From: an uncultured SAR116 cluster alpha proteobacterium | Lineage (GTDB): Bacteria; Pseudomonadota; Alphaproteobacteria; Puniceispirillales; Marisalimonadaceae | DNA: 64,000 bases | NCBI GenBank assembly: GCA_902592615.1 | Contig: CACJFI010000007.1 | Location: forward strand, 1 to 64,000 | Direction: 5' to 3' | In this document: positions 51,167-60,500 of the stretch, one piece after another | Position numbering within the stretch: position 1 is the first letter of the stretch | Layout: the number at the start of each line of letters is the position of its first letter | Notes under the pieces: model-generated | What the model was told of the DNA's origin: nothing | Seen by the model: only the letters and a program-made list of their open reading frames with translations | The model's database searches: none | Program-made: the position numbers and the translations under genes

Positions 51167-51766
51167 CTATTGTAAAATGAAGGCGGTAAAATACACATCT
51201 TCTATACCTGGAAATTCATCAAGAGATTCTAATTTTTTATTCAGAACTACCATTAATCTATCAGATAATTTTTTCTTGCCGTCACTTCCCGAAATATCTT
51301 CCTCAGTAAAATCACTTATGGTCGACAATATTTCAGAACGTAAAGCTAGTTGATGAGAATCAACAACTTCCATAACCTTTTCGTCATATTGTGTAGACAC
51401 ACCAACGCTTACTTGTAAAAATTTCCTACTACCTTTTAAGTTAGTTGTAAAGTCTCCAGGAAATTCAAAATAAGTTGTTTCATAACTATCAACTTCTGGA
51501 ATAGCTTTAACGTTCTTTTTTATTATGCCATCTTCACCTTCTTCTTGATCTTCTTTATTTTCAACATCTTTTGTTTTATTCTTTTCGGCTTCTTTACCTT
51601 CTATAATTTGATTAACCTCGGCTGATGGATCTGGTTCAGGTTCACCTCCAAATATGAAATAACCAATGCCAAGCCCAATAGCTATTAGCAAAATGCCGCC
51701 AACTACAAAAATAATAATTTTTAACAAATTACTTTTTTTTGGTTCTTCTTCTACTTCTTCTGCCAT
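51167..51766 (-). CDS. fliL: flagellar basal body-associated protein FliL
   Basis: N-terminal TM; PGDFTTNLKGSRKFLQVSVGVSTQYDEKVMEVVDSHQLALRSEILSTISDFTEEDI. Confidence 0.93.
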   Translation of the reverse strand: MAEEVEEEPKKSNLLKIIIFVVGGILLIAIGLGIGYFIFGGEPEPDPSAEVNQIIEGKEAEKNKTKDVENKEDQEEGEDGIIKKNVKAIPEVDSYETTYFEFPGDFTTNLKGSRKFLQVSVGVSTQYDEKVMEVVDSHQLALRSEILSTISDFTEEDISGSDGKKKLSDRLMVVLNKKLESLDEFPGIEDVYFTAFILQ

Positions 51767-51791
51767 TTTTTTCTCACTACTCAGTTATTTA

Positions 51792-53138
51792 TTATGCTAT
51801 CACGTTTACAATATGTCTAGATGAAACATCATCATCCAAATCTGTTGTAGTAATTTGCTTTTCTTGTTCATTGTCAGATTTTAATAATTTATTTTTATCA
51901 TTATTATTTGGTTTTTCGTTAAAATTATTTTTTGAACCAAAATATTTAGTATCGTCATGAGCTGAAAATTCTAAATTTATTCCTTGATCATTAAAAAGTT
52001 TTTGAAGATGGTTTTCATTTTGTGTTAACGCATTAGTAACAAAAGTGTTTTCTGTAACTATCTTTACGTTACCTGTTCCGTTTTTTAAACTTATTGATAC
52101 TTTTAGTCTTCCTAAATTTTTAGGTTTGAGATTAAACTCAATTTCTTCACCACCATTTTCTAAAGCATTTTCTATTCTAGAAACGAGTTTTGTTGTCCAT
52201 CCTTTTTGGGTTAAATCAAGTGTCTCTAAAAAACTTTCTAAAACAGAATTAAACCCATTATTTGAAAAAGAAGTGTTATTTTGCTGAGAAAATTGATTTC
52301 CTTTACTACCAGAAGCAAGTTCATTTTGAATGTTTAAAACTTTTTCGTTAGTTTTAATTTCATTTATTTTATTCTTATTCAAGTCATCATTTGTTTGATT
52401 ATTAATATAATTTAAATTTTGGTTATTTGATAATTTTGAACCTATTTTTTCATTAAGTTGTAAAGAATTAGAATTTAATGATTGGTAAAGTTTGTTAGGA
52501 TGGTCACTTCTTTTAATTTTTTTTACAAAATTAATTTCTTTATTATTAAAGTTTGTTGCGGTTTGATTATCTGATCGATTTTCAGATTTTATTATACCTC
52601 TATTATTTCCATTAATAGCATTCAATTTAAGAGATTTGTTTCCACTTTGATTAATTGCTTTATCTGCACCATTAAAAAAAGGTGATGAAATTTGCAAACT
52701 TTTATTTTTTATTTTTAAATTACCTAGATTATTGGCATAATTTTTTTCTTTTAAAGCTTTATATTTATAATATTCGGGTAATTGGATAAATAAATTTTTA
52801 TTATAATCCTTTGCTGTTTCTAATAAACTTACTAATTTATCTTTTAATTCAGTCTTAATATTTTGATCTGTCTCAATCTTACTTTTAAGTTTTTTGAAGT
52901 TTGCTAAGTCTAAATCGGTAAATTTTAAATTAGGAAAAATATTCGACAAAAAACTTATAATTTCTAAATCTTCTTTTTGTAAAACAAATTCAACATCATC
53001 TGAAATATCATTTAATTTTACTTCGCTACTGTTAAAGTCTATTGAAAACAAGGATCCCAACAAAGAGTTTTTTTCATCTTCATTATTTGAAACTGACAAT
53101 AAGTCAGGATTATTATTTATATCATTAGTAATTTTCAT
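51792..53138 (-). CDS. fliK: flagellar hook-length control protein FliK-like
   Basis: Low-complexity N-rich middle; C-terminal GGEEIEFNLKPKNLGRLKVSISLKNGTGNVKIVTEN...ALTQNENHLQKLFNDQGI (Flg_hook-like). Confidence 0.85.
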   Translation of the reverse strand: MKITNDINNNPDLLSVSNNEDEKNSLLGSLFSIDFNSSEVKLNDISDDVEFVLQKEDLEIISFLSNIFPNLKFTDLDLANFKKLKSKIETDQNIKTELKDKLVSLLETAKDYNKNLFIQLPEYYKYKALKEKNYANNLGNLKIKNKSLQISSPFFNGADKAINQSGNKSLKLNAINGNNRGIIKSENRSDNQTATNFNNKEINFVKKIKRSDHPNKLYQSLNSNSLQLNEKIGSKLSNNQNLNYINNQTNDDLNKNKINEIKTNEKVLNIQNELASGSKGNQFSQQNNTSFSNNGFNSVLESFLETLDLTQKGWTTKLVSRIENALENGGEEIEFNLKPKNLGRLKVSISLKNGTGNVKIVTENTFVTNALTQNENHLQKLFNDQGINLEFSAHDDTKYFGSKNNFNEKPNNNDKNKLLKSDNEQEKQITTTDLDDDVSSRHIVNVIA

Positions 53139-53164
53139 TTTAAATTCCATATTTAAAAATCAAA

Positions 53165-53180
53165 TGCAAATACAATGCCA
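53165..53180 (-). promoter_or_regulatory. sigma-54 promoter (-24/-12) upstream of fliKLMN
   Basis: Minus strand TGGCATTGTATTTGCA: perfect GG/GC elements with correct spacing, in the only sizeable gap between fliJ and fliK. Confidence 0.85.
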
Positions 53181-53208
53181 TTATTAAAATATGAAATTTG
53201 AAAATTCT

Positions 53209-53601
53209 TTATTGATAACTTTTGTTTTCTAATTCACTAATGTAATGTCTTTTATAATCTGACGCTTTTTCTTCTGCTTTAATTTTTTTTAAATTATTTT
53301 CAATAATTTTTTTTCTTATATTTTCTTTTTCAGCACGCAAATATTTATTTCTATTTGCTGCAATATTTTTTTGACTTTGAAGAGTATTTAATAGTTGAGC
53401 ATTATTTTTAAAATATCCTGAATTAATTATTTTATTTGAAGAATTATTTTTACTATTCTCCATAATAGTGTTTATCTGATCGATAAGACTTTCATTTTTT
53501 ACAATTTCATTTTGCACTAAGTTAGAGTTATTAATTTCTTTTGAAACATCTCTTTTTCTAACTGTAGCAAGTCTCTGAAATCTTTGAATTTTTTTTTTCA
53601 A
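53209..53601 (-). CDS. fliJ: FliJ-like coiled-coil protein
   Basis: 130 aa all-helical charged protein immediately downstream of fliI. Confidence 0.65.
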   Translation of the reverse strand: MKKKIQRFQRLATVRKRDVSKEINNSNLVQNEIVKNESLIDQINTIMENSKNNSSNKIINSGYFKNNAQLLNTLQSQKNIAANRNKYLRAEKENIRKKIIENNLKKIKAEEKASDYKRHYISELENKSYQ

Positions 53602-53609
53602 CTATCTTC

Positions 53610-54929
53610 TCATTCATACAATTTTAATAAGGATAATCTTGAACTTTCAAAATTTGCATTCTCGGAACTGCTCTGAGAAATAAAATTAATTAATTTTGGC
53701 CACATCGCAATAGCATCATCAAGATCTTTGTCTTGTCCAGGAGAATACCCCCCCATCAATAATAAATCTTTATTTTCTATATAAGCACTTACATGTTTTC
53801 TAAAAAGTTTTGACGCTTCTAAGTGATCATCTTCAATTAGATCATTCATAACCCTACTAATTGAATTTGGGATATCAACTGCCGGATAAATACCCATCTG
53901 TGCGTTTAATCTACTAAGTATGATATGACCATCAAGTATTGCTCTTGCCGTATCAACTACTGGATCATTGTTATCATCTCCATCAGCCAAAATTGTATAG
54001 AATGAAGTAATAGTACCATCTCCTTGGTCGCTTGTTCCTGTCCTTTCTATCAAATTAGGGATCATAGAAATTACAGATGGAGGATAACCTTTAGATGTAG
54101 CAGCTTCTCCTAATGACAATCCAATTTCTCTTTTAGCGTGCGCAATTCTAGTTAAACTATCCATTATTAAAAGTACATTTTTACCTTGATCTCTAAAATA
54201 TTCTGCTATTGCTGTTGCCCTATTAGCACCTCTAATCCTCATTAATGGCGATCTGTCTGCTGGCACAGCAACTACAGTAATTTTTTGAGCTGACTGATCT
54301 TTAAATAACTCATTGACCATTGTTCCAACTTCTCTTGCTCTCTCACCAATCAAAGCAATTACAACAACATCTGCCTCAGTATATTTACTCATCATTCCTA
54401 ACAATACCGATTTACCCACTCCCGATCCAGCAATGATCCCAAGCCTTTGACCCTGACCTACTGTTAATAGGGAATTTATAATTCTTACTCCTACATCTAA
54501 TGGCTTTTTGATTAAACTTCTTTTTAAAGGATTCATAACTTTACCCATAAGGGGCCATTTATTTTTTATTTTTCCTAAGGGTTTTTCATCTAATGGTTTA
54601 CCAAAAGCATCTGTTACTCTTCCTAGTAGAGTATTATCTACTTCAATGTATCTTCCATCATCTTTCAATGAAACTTCACATCCAGAAACTATATTTGAAG
54701 AATGTTCTAAGATAGCTAGCATATTGTACTTTTCATTGAAACGAATAACTTCTGCAAGAATTTCTTTACCCATTTGATCATTTACAATACAAAGACTTCC
54801 TATAGGCGCTGGAAATGGATCGCAGTAAATTATATTTCCATCAAAATGATTTACTCTTCCTGAACTAAAAATTAATTTAGGTCTTTTTATTTGGGAAATA
54901 TTATCAATTAGTTTTGCCTTAAATTCCAT
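53610..54929 (-). CDS. fliI: flagellum-specific ATP synthase FliI
   Basis: GQRLGIIAGSGVGKSVLLGMMSKYTEADVVVIALIGERAREVGTMV; ATSKGYPPSVISMIPNLIERTG. Confidence 0.97.
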   Translation of the reverse strand: MEFKAKLIDNISQIKRPKLIFSSGRVNHFDGNIIYCDPFPAPIGSLCIVNDQMGKEILAEVIRFNEKYNMLAILEHSSNIVSGCEVSLKDDGRYIEVDNTLLGRVTDAFGKPLDEKPLGKIKNKWPLMGKVMNPLKRSLIKKPLDVGVRIINSLLTVGQGQRLGIIAGSGVGKSVLLGMMSKYTEADVVVIALIGERAREVGTMVNELFKDQSAQKITVVAVPADRSPLMRIRGANRATAIAEYFRDQGKNVLLIMDSLTRIAHAKREIGLSLGEAATSKGYPPSVISMIPNLIERTGTSDQGDGTITSFYTILADGDDNNDPVVDTARAILDGHIILSRLNAQMGIYPAVDIPNSISRVMNDLIEDDHLEASKLFRKHVSAYIENKDLLLMGGYSPGQDKDLDDAIAMWPKLINFISQSSSENANFESSRLSLLKLYE

Positions 54930-54947
54930 GAATTACTTCCAATATTA

Positions 54948-55979
54948 TTAAGCACTAAAATCGCTTTTTTCTGAATAATACATACCGTCACAATTTAAAA
55001 TTATGTCACCTCTTGAAAGTTCTTTATTAGAAATAAAAAAATTTTTTTCTTCATTTTTTTTAAAATTTTTTGTTTTTGAAAGTGCTTCAAAATCTTTATC
55101 ATTAATCTCAACTGTAATTTTATCCTGATAGCAATTCATGTTTTTTAAAAATGACTTAATTTTCTTTTCATATTTTTCTGGCATTTTATCTATTTGGTAG
55201 CCTGCAAGCTCATACGAAATTTCAAGAATTTTCTTTTGAAATACTTCATATACAGCTTCTTCAGCTAGTTTTGGAAGTGATGATAAAATATTTTTAAAAT
55301 CTTCATAATCGTTTTTAATTGTCTCTAATTCATCATTAGACAATTCGTTATTTTCTTCTAAAGTTTTGGTGTTTTTATCTTCACTTTTATTTATTGATTG
55401 AGAAACAGCATCTCTAACGGAATCTAGTGCTTGTTGTGTTTCGTTATCAGTCTCTATTATTTCATCAGGCTTTGTGTCTTCTAAAGTTTCTTCTTGTTGT
55501 TTTTGACTATCACTTTCGACATCTACAAAATTTCTATCTTGTAATAATTCCTGTGATTGAATATTATCTTCACTTTTGTCTAAATTTGTCTCACTAATAT
55601 TATTTATATCTAATGATTTTTTAGATTGCTCAGTTTCAACTTGATTGTTTGTTTTATTATCACTTTCATTTTTTTTATCTAAATCTACATCCTCTATTTT
55701 TTTGTTATCTTTAGGGTTATTATTTTCTATTTGCGAATTATTTAAATTGTCAATTATTTTATCGTTAGCTTCTTCTTCCTGGTTTTTTTGTTTGGATTTA
55801 AAATCAAGAGCAATATCAATTAGTGATTTTTTTACAAAACTAGAATTATTCGAAATATTTTTATCTTCAAAAACTATTTCAGATTGAGATTTTAAAATAG
55901 ATTGAATTTCATCGCTACTTAATGGAACGATGTTTTGAGTATCATAATTTTCCTTTCCTTGTGTCATGGCTAAATTCAT
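54948..55979 (-). CDS. fliH: FliH-like flagellar assembly protein with long acidic N-terminal extension
   Basis: Between fliG and fliI; C-terminal FliH-like region LPKLAEEAVYEVFQKKILEISYELAGYQ...; about 200 aa D/E/N/Q-rich N-terminal part. Confidence 0.75.
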   Translation of the reverse strand: MNLAMTQGKENYDTQNIVPLSSDEIQSILKSQSEIVFEDKNISNNSSFVKKSLIDIALDFKSKQKNQEEEANDKIIDNLNNSQIENNNPKDNKKIEDVDLDKKNESDNKTNNQVETEQSKKSLDINNISETNLDKSEDNIQSQELLQDRNFVDVESDSQKQQEETLEDTKPDEIIETDNETQQALDSVRDAVSQSINKSEDKNTKTLEENNELSNDELETIKNDYEDFKNILSSLPKLAEEAVYEVFQKKILEISYELAGYQIDKMPEKYEKKIKSFLKNMNCYQDKITVEINDKDFEALSKTKNFKKNEEKNFFISNKELSRGDIILNCDGMYYSEKSDFSA

Positions 55980-55993
55980 CTTATTAAGATTAA

Positions 55994-57031
55994 TTATACA
56001 TAATCATCGCCACCGCGACCCGCTAATACAATAGCTCCTTCATCAGACATTCTTCTTGCAACAGCAATTATCTGTTTTTGTGCCTCTTGAACTTCTGTCA
56101 ATCTAACCGGACCAAGTGCTTCCATTTCATCTTGTATATTTGCTGCTGCTCGTTGTGACATACATCCAAATAATTTTGTCTTCAATTCCTCATCAGCACC
56201 TTTGAGGGCTAGTATAATTAAATCGTCCTCTACAGCCCTAAGAAGTGTCTGAAGCGATTTGTCATCAGATAGTAATAATGTTTCAAAAACAAACATACTG
56301 TCTTGAATATCTTGCATCAACTCTTTATCATCTTTTAAAATTTCTTTCATTACCTTTGCTTCAACATCTTGTTTTAAAAAATTCATGATTTTAGCGGCCG
56401 CTGGAACACCGCCTACTTTACTTGCTCTTAAACTTGCATTGGAGGAAAAGACTTTTTGCATTACTCTATCTAACTCTTTTAGAGCTTCGGGCTGAACTGT
56501 TTCTAATGTTGCTATTCTTTTAATTATGTCAGATTGACTTTTTTCAGGCATAAATGTTAGAACATCTGAAGCAGTAGAAGGCTCCAAGTAAGAAATGATT
56601 AATGCTATAATTTGTGGATGCTCGTCAATAATTAAATCAGCGATTGATCTTGCATCTAGCCAATCAAGAATTTCAATTGCCTTATTACTATCTGAAGGAG
56701 TTATTTTTCCTAAAACAGTTTGAGCTTTATCTTCACCTAATGATTTAGTTAAAACGTTCTTGATGTAGCCTCCTCCAGATATACCAAGACTAGTTTGTGC
56801 CTTAATAATTGCTAAAAACTCATCTAAGACTAAATTAACTGTATCTTGTCCTAAACCCTGAACAGAATACATAGCTGAACCAAGCACTTGAACTTCCTTT
56901 GGGGAAAGATTACCCATTATTTCGGCAGCTTCATCTTCACCAATAAGCATCATTACAATTGCACATTTTTGTGTGCCAGTTAAACCTTGGTAAACTTCAT
57001 CTGCATTTGGTTTTTTTACTGCTTCAGCCAT
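55994..57031 (-). CDS. fliG: flagellar motor switch protein FliG
   Basis: LTGTQKCAIVMMLIGEDEAAEIMGNLSPKEVQVLGSAM; IIDEHPQIIALIISYLEPSTASDVLTFMPEKSQSDIIKRIATLE. Confidence 0.97.
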   Translation of the reverse strand: MAEAVKKPNADEVYQGLTGTQKCAIVMMLIGEDEAAEIMGNLSPKEVQVLGSAMYSVQGLGQDTVNLVLDEFLAIIKAQTSLGISGGGYIKNVLTKSLGEDKAQTVLGKITPSDSNKAIEILDWLDARSIADLIIDEHPQIIALIISYLEPSTASDVLTFMPEKSQSDIIKRIATLETVQPEALKELDRVMQKVFSSNASLRASKVGGVPAAAKIMNFLKQDVEAKVMKEILKDDKELMQDIQDSMFVFETLLLSDDKSLQTLLRAVEDDLIILALKGADEELKTKLFGCMSQRAAANIQDEMEALGPVRLTEVQEAQKQIIAVARRMSDEGAIVLAGRGGDDYV

Positions 57032-57052
57032 GTTATTATCCTACTCTCTACT

Positions 57053-58765
57053 TTATTCTTTTTCCATCATATTTTTAAAGACGCTCGAAACCCTACCTGC
57101 TTCGTCTCCAACTATCATTCTGATTACAGCGACTTTATCATCATAAGTGTTAGCTGTGTCTAACATCTCGGCTGATATGGCGGCCTTTTTAGGTTTTAAC
57201 TTTGCTTTTATATCTTCAAGAGACTCACCTTCTTGAACTTCAATTTTATCTTCAATGTCATCTTCTTCATCAGAAGCCATTACACCAGGACCAGTTGCAT
57301 ATCCAGCTGGAACAAGAACTCTTTTTAATAGAGGATGTAATGCTCCAAATATAACAATTGCTAATATTAATACTGTTGCTAATTGTTTAACAAGTTCCTT
57401 AACAGATTCATTTTCGTACCATGGAGCTACATCCGCCTCTAATATATCCACAAAAGGGCTAGAAGTCACTGTGACACTATCTCCTCTTGCTTCATCGAAG
57501 CCAAGAGCTTCTTGTACAAGAGATTTTATCTCTAATAGCTTTTCATCACTAAACTTCTCAAAAGTAACAACACCTTCAGGAGAGATTATTTTCTTTTCAC
57601 GAATAATTACTGCAGCTTTAATTTTTTTTATTTCTCCATATTGAGCCTTTGTAGTTTCAACTTTTCTACTGACTTCATAATTCTTAACAGATGTTTGACT
57701 TCTTTGCTTCAATGTACTTCCTGCTTCCATACCTTCAGGGACTTGTTTCTTTAAATCAGGGGCTAAGGGTGGAGCGTTAGATAATGCTCCAGGAATACCC
57801 CTAGCTTCAGGATTTGCACTTTCATCTAATGAGCTTTGTTCACTTCTAAGCGCGTTACCTTTAGGATCAACGGATTCTTCAGTGATTTCTCTTTGAGTAA
57901 AATTCATATCAACATTTATTTCAGCTTTTAAATTACCTGCGCCAACAATTGGTGTTAATAACGAAATAATTCTAGATTTATACACTTCACCTAATCTCAT
58001 GGTTTGTGACATTTGTTCACTAGAAATTGAAGCAGAAATATCATTTGATGGCTTAGACAAAAGTTCTCCAAATTGATCAACTACTGTTATATTTTCTGAT
58101 GGTAGATTGGGAACAGATGATGCTACAAGATGAACTATTGATTGAACTTGCTGCCTTCCTAGGGATCTTCCATTGGCTAATTTAACAAATACTGAAGCTG
58201 AAGGAAGAGCAATTTCCCTTGCAAAAACTGTTTTTTCTGGAATAGCTAAATGAACTCTTGCAGAATTTACTCCCGATATATGATTAATTGATCGTGCTAA
58301 TTCAGCCTCCAAGGACTGTTTTATTTTAATAGCTTCAACAGACCGACTAGTGCCCATAGGCATATCACCTAAGCTATCATAACCATCAGGAACTGACGAT
58401 GGAAGACCTTCTCCAGCAAGTAACATTCTTGATTCATGATAATCTTTTACTGGCACAACAACTTCACCAGTAGATGGATTAAGTGATGCATTCACGCCAT
58501 TTTGTTTCAAAGTTTGAACCACCAAAGCCTTTTCACTTTCTGGAAGTGAAGCAAAAAGTGTTGTCATATCTGACTTTTGCATAGTAAAAAATACTAACAA
58601 ACCTACAAAAGCAACAATTACCCCAAATATCAACGGGATTGATTTTTGTACAGCTGGATCAGATGTCATTCTCCTAACATTTGAAATTGATGTTGAAATT
58701 CTACCGATGATACCAGTGCTTTGGTTTATACCTGCTATATCATTTCCTGTCGTTGCTTCTGCCAT
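57053..58765 (-). CDS. fliF: flagellar M-ring protein FliF
   Basis: LFASLPESEKALVVQTLKQNGVNASLNPSTGEVVVPVKDYHESRMLLAGEGLPSS; ARVHLAIPEKTVFAREIALPSASVFV. Confidence 0.97.
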   Translation of the reverse strand: MAEATTGNDIAGINQSTGIIGRISTSISNVRRMTSDPAVQKSIPLIFGVIVAFVGLLVFFTMQKSDMTTLFASLPESEKALVVQTLKQNGVNASLNPSTGEVVVPVKDYHESRMLLAGEGLPSSVPDGYDSLGDMPMGTSRSVEAIKIKQSLEAELARSINHISGVNSARVHLAIPEKTVFAREIALPSASVFVKLANGRSLGRQQVQSIVHLVASSVPNLPSENITVVDQFGELLSKPSNDISASISSEQMSQTMRLGEVYKSRIISLLTPIVGAGNLKAEINVDMNFTQREITEESVDPKGNALRSEQSSLDESANPEARGIPGALSNAPPLAPDLKKQVPEGMEAGSTLKQRSQTSVKNYEVSRKVETTKAQYGEIKKIKAAVIIREKKIISPEGVVTFEKFSDEKLLEIKSLVQEALGFDEARGDSVTVTSSPFVDILEADVAPWYENESVKELVKQLATVLILAIVIFGALHPLLKRVLVPAGYATGPGVMASDEEDDIEDKIEVQEGESLEDIKAKLKPKKAAISAEMLDTANTYDDKVAVIRMIVGDEAGRVSSVFKNMMEKE

Positions 58766-58788
58766 AATCTTTTCCTAACAAATTAAAT

Positions 58789-59100
58789 TTAAACGGGCAT
58801 GTTCATAATATCTTTATAGGAGCTCAAAACCTTGTTCCTTACATTTAATGTCATTTGAAATGCAATATTTGAAATTTGCTGTTGCATAATAACCTTTGTA
58901 AGATCAGTTTCTTTACCTAACTCATAATCTTTAGTTATTTTTGATGCTTTATTTTGACTTTCAGCAACTGATTTAATAGCATCGTCAAATTTTTTAGAAA
59001 AATCTTCAACTTTATTATTACCTGAAAAAGCTTCATCAGCTTTTTGCAAAATATTTTGCCTTATGTTTCCTGTGCTAATAGTTAGATCTGAAATCTTCAT
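58789..59100 (-). CDS. fliE: flagellar hook-basal body complex protein FliE
   Basis: FDDAIKSVAESQNKASKITKDYELGKETDLTKVIMQQQISNIAFQMTLNVRNKVLSSYKDIMNMPV. Confidence 0.95.
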   Translation of the reverse strand: MKISDLTISTGNIRQNILQKADEAFSGNNKVEDFSKKFDDAIKSVAESQNKASKITKDYELGKETDLTKVIMQQQISNIAFQMTLNVRNKVLSSYKDIMNMPV

Positions 59101-59114
59101 AATCTATTATCCTT

Positions 59115-60311
59115 TTATGTTACTTTTGCAATTGCAAGTTGATCTGCAAACGATTCAATCGATGCATTTTCGTTAATCATCGACAATGATTTATCTATCA
59201 TTATTGATTTTTTATCTATGATGTTTTCATTACATAATACAAGTGCTCTTTGTAATGTATTTTCAAGCTCTCTAACATTCCCAGGCCAATTATGATTTAA
59301 TAATAGTTCTCTTGCTTCACTTGTTAGAAATGGAACAGATTTGCCTTCCTGGATATGTTTATCTAAAATTTTTATAGAAATAGGTAATATGTCATCTTTT
59401 CTAGATGATAAATTTAGTGTTTGTAGAGGAAAAACATTAAGTCTGTAATATAAATCCTCTCTAAATCTAGACTGATTTACTTCAAAAGCCATATCTCTAT
59501 TAGATGTTGCCAAAACCCTTACATCAACATCAATATCTCTTTGACCACCAACGGGTGTAACTTTTCTTTCTTGCAAAACTCTTAATAATTTAGCTTGTAA
59601 AGATAATGGCATTTCTGAAATTTCATCTAAAAGTAAGGTTCCCTTTTCAGCAGCTCTAAAAATTCCTTTATTTGCATTTGATGCGCCAGTAAATGCGCCC
59701 TTTTCATGACCAAAAAGAATAGCCTCTAACATATTTTCTGGTATTGCTGCGCAATTGACAGCAACAAATGGTTCATCTTTCCTATTAGAATTTTCGTGAA
59801 GGTAATTTGCTAATACTTCTTTACCTGAACCTGTTGGACCATTTATAAATACGGTTACATCTGTGCTTGCTACTCTTCTTGCCAACGATAATAATTCATA
59901 TGTCTTTATATCGCCAGCTGAAAAAGATAGGTTTGGACAACAAGTGTTAAAAATTAATTCTAAACAATATTGATCAGTATAATCTCCAACATTAATTCTT
60001 TTTACAGCTCCACCTAGCTCATCTTTTATTTCTATACCATTGCTCTTACTATCATCAGAAATAATAATAATTTTAGTTAGTTTAGCTTGTCTTGCAATCG
60101 AAACTAATTTTGATGAGCCTCCAATTTCTTTTTCGAAAATATCTGAGCAAACAATTGTATCTGCTTGATACCCAACGAGGTCAATTCCAAAAAAATCAGG
60201 TTTTGAACTACCCGCGCCTGCCTTAATTACAGTAATATCTCTTTGTTCTAAAATATCACATAAGTTATTTGCAATATTTAAACTATTATTCACAACAATA
60301 ACTTGGCTCAT
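59115..60311 (-). CDS. sigma-54-dependent activator, FlbD-like: degenerate receiver + AAA+, no recognisable C-terminal HTH
   Basis: GPTGSGKEVLANYLHENS; GAFTGASNANKGIFRAAEKGTLLLDEISEMPL; FREDLYYRLNVFPL; NHNWPGNVRELENTLQRALVL; ends ...ESFADQLAIAKVT*. Confidence 0.92.
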   Translation of the reverse strand: MSQVIVVNNSLNIANNLCDILEQRDITVIKAGAGSSKPDFFGIDLVGYQADTIVCSDIFEKEIGGSSKLVSIARQAKLTKIIIISDDSKSNGIEIKDELGGAVKRINVGDYTDQYCLELIFNTCCPNLSFSAGDIKTYELLSLARRVASTDVTVFINGPTGSGKEVLANYLHENSNRKDEPFVAVNCAAIPENMLEAILFGHEKGAFTGASNANKGIFRAAEKGTLLLDEISEMPLSLQAKLLRVLQERKVTPVGGQRDIDVDVRVLATSNRDMAFEVNQSRFREDLYYRLNVFPLQTLNLSSRKDDILPISIKILDKHIQEGKSVPFLTSEARELLLNHNWPGNVRELENTLQRALVLCNENIIDKKSIMIDKSLSMINENASIESFADQLAIAKVT

Positions 60312-60343
60312 AAAACACTCCTAAAATTATCAAAAATCTTAGA

Positions 60344-60359
60344 AGCAAGAAGCTTGCCA
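60344..60359 (-). promoter_or_regulatory. sigma-54 promoter (-24/-12) upstream of FlbD-like gene and fliE-fliJ
   Basis: Minus strand TGGCAAGCTTCTTGCT: perfect GG/GC elements at correct spacing; predicted TSS about 20 nt before ATG at 60311. Confidence 0.85.
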
Positions 60360-60444
60360 AACAATAGAACACAAGAGTTTATTTGTAACTTTAAATTTAA
60401 ATAAATATAATTTTTTACTTATAATATTGATTTATTAGTCAAAA

Positions 60445-60460
60445 TGTCATTAATATGACA
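60445..60460. promoter_or_regulatory. inverted repeat resembling a FleQ-type operator
   Basis: TGTCAT-TAAT-ATGACA perfect 6-bp arms; inner GTCATTAATATGAC close to the Pseudomonas FleQ box GTCANTAAATTGAC. Confidence 0.55.
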
Positions 60461-60500
60461 AAAATAATATTAGTTTTTCAATTATTTGACGGATATTTTA

